Positions 1-4,477 of a stretch of DNA of 5,479 nt are shown piece after piece. The stretch spans positions 1 to 5,479 of the forward strand of contig JAGTVD010000314.1 in the NCBI GenBank assembly GCA_018224505.1. Reading direction: 5' to 3'. Within the stretch, counting starts at the first letter, position 1; every line of letters begins with the position of its first letter. The notes beneath the pieces are model-generated. The model did not search any database. It had not been told where the DNA came from and saw nothing but the letters and a program-made list of their open reading frames with translations. The DNA is from Desulfatitalea sp. (GTDB taxonomy: Bacteria; Desulfobacterota; Desulfobacteria; Desulfobacterales; Desulfosarcinaceae). The translations under genes were made by a program, and so were the position numbers.

Positions 1-33
1 AGTTTGCAGGCCGATCCCGAGCAGGGGCCATGA
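1..33 (+). CDS. C-terminal end of an upstream gene, probably exbD (partial)
   Basis: Reading from base 1 in frame gives SLQADPEQGP followed by TGA at 31-33. This stop overlaps the tonB start as ATGA (30-33), the usual sign of translational coupling inside an operon. TonB genes commonly follow exbB and exbD, and ExbD/TolR proteins often end in a short strand plus a charged tail much like this. Only ten residues are visible, so the exbD identity is inferred from position; the open frame and the overlap are seen directly. Confidence 0.45.
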   Translation, partial: SLQADPEQGP

Positions 34-722
34 AACGGTGGATTCTCCCTATTTTCTGCGCCCTGACCGGCCATGCGCTGCTGTTCACCTGCGATCCCGG
101 ATGGCAGCGGCCGGCGCTGCGCCTGCCTGCCAGCCGCAGCGTCTCCATTTCCCTGGTGACACCGCCGCCGCCTGCCAACCGGCCTTCGGTAGCGCCGCTG
201 GCGGACAACCCGCCGGCGGCCGTGGCACCGTTGGCGACAGTGGCGCCTCCCCGCCCACCGGCCCCGGTACCGGCGGCCGAACCACCGCCGGCGGTCACCC
301 CGACGCCCGATCCGCCTTCTTCACCCGAACCGCCGCTCCAAACACCTGCCGCTGCCGAAGCGGTCGGACCGGAGACGCCTGTGGACCCGGCGCCCCAAAC
401 CAACACCGCGCCGCCACCGGCCCCTTCGGAAACGGAACCGGCGGCCGTGCAGGCATCGGTACCGCTTTACCATCTCAATCCGGCCCCGGAATACCCTGCG
501 TTGGCCCGGCGGCGTGCCTACCAGGGAACGGTATTGTTGGATGTGCGGGTGGATCGACAGGGCGGGGCCGCCGAGGTGCGGGTGGCCCAAAGCAGCGGCC
601 ACGTGGTACTCGATCGCAGCGCCGTGGCCGGCGTGCGCCGGTGGCGCTTCGAGCCGGCCCGGCGCCTGGGCCAACCTGTGGAGATGTGGGTCCAGGTGCC
701 GGTACGGTTTGCCTTGGAATGA
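30..722 (+). CDS. tonB: TonB family energy transducer
   Basis: This 230-residue protein would couple the inner-membrane proton gradient, through ExbB/ExbD, to TonB-dependent outer-membrane receptors. It has the classic three-part layout. Residues 1-3 are basic, followed by a short hydrophobic anchor (about 4-20) with His15 in the place of the conserved TonB membrane histidine. A long Pro/Ala-rich periplasm-spanning linker covers about 45-134. The C-terminal TonB domain covers about 145-228 and shows YPALARR, GTVLLDVRVD, SSGHVVLD, WRFEPA and WVQVPVRF. The length is normal for the family. The ATG at 30 overlaps the preceding stop codon, and AGGGG lies just upstream at 23-27 with unusually short spacing, so coupling may drive translation. 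The anchor is short and interrupted by Pro7. TolA or another TonB paralogue is less likely because the C-terminal motif is typical TonB. The receptor it serves is not in the window. Confidence 0.93.
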   Translation: MKRWILPIFCALTGHALLFTCDPGWQRPALRLPASRSVSISLVTPPPPANRPSVAPLADNPPAAVAPLATVAPPRPPAPVPAAEPPPAVTPTPDPPSSPEPPLQTPAAAEAVGPETPVDPAPQTNTAPPPAPSETEPAAVQASVPLYHLNPAPEYPALARRRAYQGTVLLDVRVDRQGGAAEVRVAQSSGHVVLDRSAVAGVRRWRFEPARRLGQPVEMWVQVPVRFALE

Positions 723-723
723 A

Positions 724-1473
724 TCAGAAGCTGTAAGAAATGGTAAGGCCGGCGATCCATTCGGTATCGTGGCCGTAGATGCCGTTGGCGATGTCGGCAT
801 CGGGCAGGACGTCCTTGTCCAGGGTGTTGGTGTAGTGGACAGAGGCGCCCAGGCTCAGCGCATCGGAGACAGCATAGGAAAGTCCCATGTAAAGCCCATA
901 GTCATAGAAGCCGCCATCGGTGGCGGCACCGCTGTACGCTTGGGCAAAATCCTTGCCGGCATAACCCGCCTTGCCTCCCACCTCGAGATCCAGCCCCGCC
1001 GCCAGCGCCATGGCATAGGCCAGGCTCACCTCGGTGTAGTAACTTTCCACCTCGTCCACATCGTAATAAAAGCTCCATCCGGCCGACAACCCGCCGATGA
1101 TGGGCACCCCGATGCTGGCGAACAGTTCACGGGTACCGTCGCCGCCCGCTGGAAAGAGGTATTCGATGATACCGAAGCCGATCTCCAGGTTCTGGACATT
1201 GAAGGTATAGGATAAAGTCAGATCGACCTCCGAAAATTCGTTCTTCTCCAGGGTGTCGCTGTAGTCGTCCAGATCGAAATTGCCCCACACGTTGATGCCG
1301 AAACCACCGGCACTGACATCCAGGCTGGGCTGGGCCACCAGGCCGTCGTTGAAGGTGATGCCCCGCCACACATAAGCGGAATTGAAATCCAGTGTTGCCG
1401 TGGCCTCCGCCGCCCATGCCGAACCGCTTGCCAGAACGATCGCCGTTACCATCACAAGAATCATGCGTTTCAT
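724..1473 (-). CDS. TorF-like outer-membrane porin / beta-barrel protein
   Basis: This 249-residue protein has a clear Sec signal peptide: MKR, a hydrophobic core, then SGSAWA with probable cleavage after Ala21. The mature part alternates polar and hydrophobic residues, is rich in Tyr, Gly and Asp, and ends in TISYSF, the C-terminal aromatic signature used for outer-membrane barrel insertion. The segment near residues 28-65 (NSAYVWRGITFNDGL, then GGFGINVWGNFDL) resembles the proteobacterial family annotated as TorF-like putative porins, whose substrate is usually unknown. A ribosome binding site AGGGAG (complement 1485-1490) lies 11 nt before the ATG. The gene ends one base from the tonB stop, leaving no room for an ordinary terminator. 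Upstream are a sigma-54 promoter candidate and a possible leader peptide. The family call is from remembered motif resemblance; membership of the outer-membrane barrel class is much firmer. Confidence 0.82.
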   Translation of the reverse strand: MKRMILVMVTAIVLASGSAWAAEATATLDFNSAYVWRGITFNDGLVAQPSLDVSAGGFGINVWGNFDLDDYSDTLEKNEFSEVDLTLSYTFNVQNLEIGFGIIEYLFPAGGDGTRELFASIGVPIIGGLSAGWSFYYDVDEVESYYTEVSLAYAMALAAGLDLEVGGKAGYAGKDFAQAYSGAATDGGFYDYGLYMGLSYAVSDALSLGASVHYTNTLDKDVLPDADIANGIYGHDTEWIAGLTISYSF

Positions 1474-1532
1474 AGTCTGTTGTTCTCCCTTTGAACGATT
1501 TGGATAAATCCAGTTGATGATCCAGTTTCAAA

Positions 1533-1568
1533 TCATAATGCCCCACGATCCCGGTGCCGTGTCGTCAA
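1533..1568 (-). other. Possible 11-residue leader peptide ORF with a perfect Shine-Dalgarno
   Basis: On the minus strand the string AAAGGAGGTG (complement 1574-1583) is a near-ideal anti-16S match. Seven bases after AGGAGG comes TTG (1568-1566), opening an 11-codon frame (M/L-TTRHRDRGAL) that stops with TGA at 1535-1533. It lies 59 bp upstream of the porin ATG, inside the leader expected from the sigma-54 promoter at 1634-1650. The peptide matches nothing I recognise. The strength and spacing of the site are the only evidence; it may be chance. Confidence 0.22.
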
Positions 1569-1633
1569 CGCCGCACCTCCTTTCCAGCGACATCCGTGAT
1601 CGACGGTTGACATGCCAGGTGCCAGCGTATCAA

Positions 1634-1650
1634 AGCAGCTTGCGTGCCAA
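1634..1650 (-). promoter_or_regulatory. Sigma-54 (RpoN) promoter for the porin gene
   Basis: The minus strand reads TTGGCACG-CAAG-CTGCT. The known RpoN consensus is YTGGCACG-N4-TTGCW. The -24 block matches completely, the -12 block matches four of five bases, and the invariant GG (1648-1647) and GC (1636-1635) are separated by exactly ten bases. Transcription would start near 1623 and run into the porin, giving a leader of about 150 nt. No comparably good sigma-70 promoter was found for this gene; only an isolated TATGAT (complement 1532-1537) without a -35 partner. Confidence 0.6.
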
Positions 1651-1765
1651 GGATGAAAGCACTGGGAAAGATTTGGATTTTTCCCTCAAATTCAATATGT
1701 TAAAAATGAAAAAAGCGGCGGCAGGAAAAGAAATATGAGGAAATAAAAATACCTATTTGTCTGTT

Positions 1766-1791
1766 TACAAGTATTATTCTACATTATTGTA
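1766..1791. repeat. AT-rich imperfect palindrome, candidate activator site
   Basis: TACAA (1766-1770) and TTGTA (1787-1791) form inverted half-sites. Further imperfect symmetry inside (TATTAT against ATTA) makes a 26-bp near-palindrome. It lies about 145-170 bp upstream of the start predicted from the sigma-54 promoter, within the normal distance for an enhancer-binding protein site. This role is inferred from position only; AT-rich DNA makes such palindromes by chance. Confidence 0.3.
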
Positions 1792-1797
1792 CTATTA

Positions 1798-1965
1798 ACC
1801 CTGTTGGGTCCAGCGCGTGGGAAGGAAGGTGCCATTGGGCAGTCCCATCTGCACCATAGCAGGGGCATGGCGTGCATTCTTGATGGAAATGTCGGTAGGA
1901 ATAGCCGTGCGGCTGGTCATGGGGATGTACCCCGGTGTGCCCGGATAGGCGGTGGGCGCTGCACG
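1798..1965 (-). pseudogene. Coding-like relic fragment of unknown origin
   Basis: This minus-strand stretch is open for 56 codons between an in-frame TAG (1968-1966) and tandem stops TAA-TAG (1797-1792). It translates to a natural-looking protein end including AYPGTPGYIP, TAIPTDISIK and NGTFLPTRWTQQG, with third positions mostly G or C like the real genes here. There is no convincing start: the first ATG is at 1920-1918 and lacks a good ribosome site, and a second in-frame stop (TGA) lies further upstream. A GC-rich island inside AT-rich spacer is what a decayed gene tail would look like. I do not recognise the family. On the plus strand the same bases form small hairpins, so a structured RNA is an alternative. 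Confidence 0.25.
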
Positions 1966-1977
1966 CTAAGGTGTTTT

Positions 1978-2005
1978 TTGACATTGCCCCTGGTGCTTTT
2001 GTAAT
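1978..2005 (+). promoter_or_regulatory. Sigma-70 promoter of the phosphodiesterase gene
   Basis: A perfect -35 TTGACA (1978-1983), a 16-bp spacer and TGTAAT (2000-2005, five of six matches to the -10 consensus) predict a start near 2012. The leader would be about 30 nt, with AAAGGA (2026-2031) as ribosome binding site ten bases before the ATG. The T6 run at 1974-1979 overlaps the -35 and is therefore more likely promoter context than a terminator. Confidence 0.6.
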
Positions 2006-2041
2006 TTTCGTCACCATATTAACACAAAGGATATCCATCAC

Positions 2042-2899
2042 ATGCACACACCCGCGCCCTCAAACCGCACGCCCTTGCGCATCGCCCATCGCGGCGCCCG
2101 GGACGAAGCGCCGGAGAACACCCATTCGGCCTTCGAGCGCGCCCTGGACTATCCCATCGACGGCATTGAACTGGATGTTCAGATGAGCGCCGATGGTGTC
2201 TCGGTGATCTACCACGACGCTACCCTTTGGCGGGTGGCCCGCCGGCGATGGCGCGTGGCCGACCGAACCCGCGCCCAGTTGGCCCAACTCGATTGGGGTT
2301 CCTGGTTTCACCGCGATTTCAGTGGCGAACCCCTGCCGACCCTGGCACGCACGCTGGAACGGTTCGGCGGTCGCACCCGACTGTTGCTGGAGATCAAAAC
2401 CGTGGCGGCCGATCACGCCTCCGGCCATGCCGAACGGATGGTCCGCGGCGTTCTGGGGTTGCTGGAGGATACGCGCCACACCATTTTCCCCGAACACATC
2501 TTCATCCTCTCCTTCGACGACCAGGCCCTGCGGTTGGCCCACCGGCTGGCCCCCCAATGGCAATACGTACTCAATGCGCCCCAGCGTCAACCGAACCTTG
2601 CCATGACCATGGCCGCCCCGCAGATCAATGCGCTACATGCCCTGTGCGTGGACATCCGCTATCTGTCGGATCCGTTGGCACGGTGGGTCAAGGAGCAGGG
2701 GCTGCGTCTTTTCACCTACACGTGCAACAACCCGCGTCAAGTGCGTAAGGCATTGCGCCTGGGGGTGGACGCCCTGATGACCGACCGTCCGGGGTGGCTT
2801 ACACGCCACATGGAAGACACGGGCAATGGTCCGGCGCGGGGAAGAGAAAGTGGACATCGGGCTGGCGGAGATCCGTCGGAGGGGGAATATCAGGCGTGA
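2042..2899 (+). CDS. Glycerophosphodiester phosphodiesterase family protein
   Basis: This 285-residue enzyme belongs to the GDPD/GlpQ/UgpQ family, which hydrolyses glycerophosphodiesters to sn-glycerol 3-phosphate and an alcohol. The N-terminal hallmark IAHRGA..EAPENTHSAF starts at residue 14, giving His16-Arg17. Metal ligands fit Glu43 and Asp45 in GIELDVQ and Glu117 in LLLEIKT. The second catalytic histidine fits His58 in VIYHD. The TIM-barrel end is visible as GLRLFTYTCNN and GVDALMTDRPGWL (about 220-253). There is no signal peptide, so it is probably cytoplasmic and closer to UgpQ than to periplasmic GlpQ. Residues about 256-285 form a Gly/Arg/Glu-rich tail beyond the barrel, perhaps disordered. 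It has its own promoter and stands alone; its stop is 4 bp from the convergent moaB stop. The substrate is not determined by the sequence. Confidence 0.92.
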   Translation: MHTPAPSNRTPLRIAHRGARDEAPENTHSAFERALDYPIDGIELDVQMSADGVSVIYHDATLWRVARRRWRVADRTRAQLAQLDWGSWFHRDFSGEPLPTLARTLERFGGRTRLLLEIKTVAADHASGHAERMVRGVLGLLEDTRHTIFPEHIFILSFDDQALRLAHRLAPQWQYVLNAPQRQPNLAMTMAAPQINALHALCVDIRYLSDPLARWVKEQGLRLFTYTCNNPRQVRKALRLGVDALMTDRPGWLTRHMEDTGNGPARGRESGHRAGGDPSEGEYQA

Positions 2900-2903
2900 T
2901 ATC

Positions 2904-3410
2904 TCAATCGACCGCGTGGGCATAAAGGTGGCCCAACTCCGGAAAAATCAAGGCCTTGCAAGCCAGTTGAACCGCCTTCAGGCTGCCCGGCAGGCAGAAC
3001 ACCAGGCAGCGGTCGATCACCCCGGCCGTGGCCCGGGAGAGGATGGCGGCTGAATCAACCTGCTCGTAGCTGATCTGGGCGAATATCGGCCCGAATGCGG
3101 TAAGAGTCTTTGCAAAAAGCGGCGCCAACGCCTCGATGGTCAGATCCTTGGGCGTGATGCCGGTCCCGCCGGTGACAATCACCGCTTCGGGGGGGGGCGA
3201 CTGGGTCAGCATATCGGTCACCGCCCGGCGGATGATATTGAGATCGTCGGTCACCATCTGGTGATTGACCACCTGATGGCCTTCGCGGCCGGCCCGGCGG
3301 GCGATCCAGTTGCCGCTCTCATCGTGCTCCAAGGTTCGGCTGGAGGAAACGCTCAGTACGGCCACCCGGAGCGATTCGGGGGCTCTGGCGCGGTGTTCTT
3401 TATGTCCCAT
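2904..3410 (-). CDS. moaB: Molybdenum cofactor biosynthesis protein MoaB
   Basis: This 168-residue protein has the MoaB/MogA fold. In order: LRVAVLSVSSSRTLEHDESG (14-33), the molybdopterin-binding VIVTGGTGITPKD (77-89, with the likely catalytic Asp89), a SYEQVDSAAILSRATAGV stretch (114-131), and VFCLPGS (137-143) near the C-terminus. MogA-type proteins adenylylate molybdopterin before metal insertion; MoaB homologues may do this where MogA is missing, and E. coli MoaB itself appears dispensable. The length matches E. coli MoaB. It is the second gene after pyrR, 11 bp downstream. Its ribosome site AGGGGG (complement 3418-3423) overlaps the pyrR TAG and sits 7 nt before the ATG, suggesting coupling. 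A run of nine C residues on the coding strand (3197-3189) encodes the Pro-Pro-Pro of QSPPPEA. The MoaB versus MogA name is a judgement. Confidence 0.9.
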   Translation of the reverse strand: MGHKEHRARAPESLRVAVLSVSSSRTLEHDESGNWIARRAGREGHQVVNHQMVTDDLNIIRRAVTDMLTQSPPPEAVIVTGGTGITPKDLTIEALAPLFAKTLTAFGPIFAQISYEQVDSAAILSRATAGVIDRCLVFCLPGSLKAVQLACKALIFPELGHLYAHAVD

Positions 3411-3421
3411 GGGTTTTCCCC

Positions 3422-3967
3422 CTATTCCGTGGATAGCACGACCCGGTCTTCACCGTCGCTCTCCACGAGCAGCACATTGATCATGTCCTGGCGCCGGGTG
3501 GGGACGCATTGGCCGGTATAGTTGCTCTGGATGGGCAGTTCACGATGGCCCCGGTCGATGAGTACCGCCAACTCGATCCGCCCCGGGCGCCCGAAATCCA
3601 CCAGGGCATCCATGGCCGCCCGGATGGTGCGGCCGGTGAAGAGCACGTCGTCCACCAGGATAATCTGTTTGCCATCCACCATGAAGGGAATATCCGTGGT
3701 TTTGACCACCGGTTGGGCGTTGAGCTGGGTCCAGTCATCCCGATAGAGGGTGATGTCCATTTCTCCCACGGGCAGGAAGTCTCCGGCGAAGGTTTGAATA
3801 TTTTCCCGCAGCCGCCGCGCCAGATAAACCCCCCGGGTATGAATGCCGATCAGGGCCACTTCGTGGGTCGCTTTGTGGGCTTCCAGAATTTCGAAGGCCA
3901 TCCGCTTGAGAATGCGATCGATCTCGACGGCATCCAGGATGTGTCGCGTGTCGCTCATGGCTTCCAT
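3422..3967 (-). CDS. pyrR: Bifunctional pyr operon regulator / uracil phosphoribosyltransferase PyrR
   Basis: This 181-residue type I phosphoribosyltransferase converts uracil plus PRPP to UMP and pyrophosphate. In many bacteria PyrR also binds pyr mRNA to attenuate pyrimidine genes. Family landmarks are all present: ALIGIHTRGVYLARRL (38-53), DITLYRDDW (71-79), the PRPP loop IILVDDVLFTGRT (102-114), and LIDRGHRELPIQSNYTG (136-152). The length is typical. The start may be 3967 or the in-frame ATG at 3958 (MSDTRH); neither has a strong ribosome site, and GGAAG close to 3958 slightly favours the later one. No pyrimidine gene is next to it; moaB is its only operon partner here. I saw no match to the conserved PyrR-binding loop in its own leader, so the RNA-binding role cannot be judged from this window. 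Confidence 0.94.
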   Translation of the reverse strand: MEAMSDTRHILDAVEIDRILKRMAFEILEAHKATHEVALIGIHTRGVYLARRLRENIQTFAGDFLPVGEMDITLYRDDWTQLNAQPVVKTTDIPFMVDGKQIILVDDVLFTGRTIRAAMDALVDFGRPGRIELAVLIDRGHRELPIQSNYTGQCVPTRRQDMINVLLVESDGEDRVVLSTE

Positions 3968-3993
3968 CCGCTTCAGGGGGGGTTATATCGTCC

Positions 3994-4032
3994 CGGCTGC
4001 GCCTTGCCGTTATGGTCGCAAACAGGCAGCCG
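3994..4032 (-). promoter_or_regulatory. Hairpin in the pyrR 5' leader
   Basis: Seven perfect pairs, CGGCTGC with GCAGCCG (plus-strand 3994-4000 and 4026-4032), are extended by an inner TTGC/GCAA stem around a ten-base loop on the minus-strand transcript. It lies 27 bases before the 3967 start and downstream of the candidate promoter, so it would be in the mRNA. There is no following U-run, so it is not a standard attenuator terminator, and the loop does not resemble the known PyrR-binding consensus. A role in mRNA stability or translation is only a guess. Confidence 0.35.
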
Positions 4033-4053
4033 ACTTTCGCATATGGTTTCAGT

Positions 4054-4081
4054 CATATAACAGGGGGCGGGAGGATGGCAA
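4054..4081 (-). promoter_or_regulatory. Candidate sigma-70 promoter for pyrR-moaB
   Basis: The minus strand shows TTGCCA (complement 4076-4081, five of six -35 matches), a 16-bp spacer and TATATG (complement 4054-4059, four of six -10 matches). The predicted start near 4047 gives a leader of about 80 nt. It is the best such pair I found upstream of pyrR and lies on the pyrR side of the palindromic element. Confidence 0.4.
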
Positions 4082-4107
4082 CAGATAAAAGGGGTGGAGC
4101 GGGCAGG

Positions 4108-4418
4108 GCGATCGCATGTACCCTAAAGAGATGGCGCGGCGTGCCGCTGTTACTGTGGTTATCGAGCCGGTGCTCCCGGTTGCGGGGGTGGGGCGCTGCG
4201 CGCAAGGGGGTTCAAGTGGCGCTAAGGGGTGTGCTCCGGGTAGGCCCGCAAACTCACTGCGTTCAGACAGTGCGGGCCGAACAACCCTGCGCACACCCCC
4301 AACCCCATTGCGGATACAGCGCCCCACCCCCGCTACCGAGAGCACCTCCCACCGTGCAAAAAAGGTGACGGATCAGCTGCCCAGTAAACGTATCATGCAT
4401 GAATTTACATGCGATCGC
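4108..4418. repeat. 13-bp perfect inverted repeat enclosing the palindromic element
   Basis: GCGATCGCATGTA (4108-4120) is repeated exactly inverted as TACATGCGATCGC (4406-4418). The pair encloses 285 bp that include the palindrome at 4169-4346. Each copy contains the self-complementary octamer GCGATCGC, which is over-represented in some genomes. The repeats could therefore be termini of a small non-autonomous element or two independent octamer sites extended by chance. No flanking target-site duplication was recognised. Confidence 0.4.
4169..4346. repeat. Nested imperfect palindromic repeat element
   Basis: The outer arms 4169-4198 and 4317-4346 match in inverted orientation at 28 of 30 bases. 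Inside lie further paired blocks: GGGGTGTGC (4226-4234) with GCACACCCC (4291-4299), GGCCCGCA (4243-4250) with TGCGGGCC (4271-4278), and CACTG (4255-4259) with CAGTG (4268-4272) as an alternative innermost stem. The whole can fold into one long cruciform or RNA hairpin. Translations of the core give NSLRSDSA on one strand and ALSERSEFAG on the other, peptides I recall as the spurious products of dispersed palindromic repeats in many environmental bacterial genomes. It is therefore best read as a REP/MITE-like element, not a gene. Confidence 0.8.
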
Positions 4419-4442
4419 GATAGACGGAGCGGGGACCCGCCA

Positions 4443-4471
4443 TTGACCCGGCGGTTGTGTTGCCATAGGAT
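4443..4471 (+). promoter_or_regulatory. Candidate sigma-70 promoter abutting the ygiQ-like gene
   Basis: TTGACC (4443-4448, five of six), a 17-bp spacer and TAGGAT (4466-4471, four of six) have ideal spacing. The -10 overlaps the AGGA ribosome site (4467-4470), and the predicted start falls on or next to the ATG at 4478. If real, the transcript would be nearly leaderless; otherwise the AGGA is used and the promoter lies further upstream. Confidence 0.3.
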
Positions 4472-4477
4472 GGCGCC

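Larger units (their letters stand above)
1474..2041. other. Divergent spacer between porin and phosphodiesterase genes
   Basis: This 568-bp region separates two divergently transcribed genes. It is a mosaic: moderately GC-rich leader sequence near the porin (1474-1650), a distinctly AT-rich stretch (about 1660-1800), a GC-rich island (about 1798-1968), then a short AT-rich promoter region (1969-2041). Supported contents are listed separately: a sigma-54 promoter, a possible leader peptide, an AT-rich palindrome, a coding-like relic and a sigma-70 promoter. No complete intact gene or tRNA is seen. Confidence 0.8.
3968..4477. other. Divergent spacer between pyrR and ygiQ-like genes
   Basis: This 510-bp region has no credible protein gene. 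From the pyrR side it holds a leader hairpin (3994-4032), a promoter candidate (4054-4081), a nested palindrome (4169-4346) enclosed by a 13-bp inverted repeat (4108 and 4406), a short AT-richer stretch with a GCATG-6 bp-CATGC dyad (4397-4412), and a promoter candidate next to the radical SAM gene (4443-4471). Open frames crossing it translate repeat sequence and are not genes. Confidence 0.8.

Noticed and set aside
38..736. 232-codon plus-strand frame overlapping tonB
   Set aside because: It is a frame-shifted shadow of tonB with low-complexity composition; the tonB frame carries the domain motifs.
1127..1546. 139-codon minus-strand frame overlapping the porin start
   Set aside because: It begins with GTG without a nearby ribosome site and runs in another frame through the porin signal peptide and barrel; no domain is recognisable.
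1612..1627. Second sigma-54-like site on the minus strand (TGGCACC...)
   Set aside because: The -12 element reads GT instead of the invariant GC, unlike the nearby site at 1634-1650.
1607..1633. Plus-strand promoter TTGACA with TATCAA
   Set aside because: The spacer is only 15 bp, the -10 is weak, and no credible gene lies just downstream.
1514..1738. 74-codon plus-strand frame in the porin upstream region
   Set aside because: No ribosome site, no family resemblance, and it crosses the sigma-54 promoter and the AT-rich spacer.
1800..1970. SRP RNA, 6S RNA or RNase P RNA on the plus strand
   Set aside because: None of the conserved core sequences I know for these RNAs is present; only generic small hairpins are seen.
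1960..1980. Rho-independent terminator ending in T6
   Set aside because: The only hairpin next to the T-run is three to four pairs, and the run overlaps a perfect -35 TTGACA, so promoter context explains it better.
3968..4100. PyrR-responsive attenuator in the pyrR leader
   Set aside because: No match to the conserved PyrR-binding loop and no terminator U-run after the hairpin.
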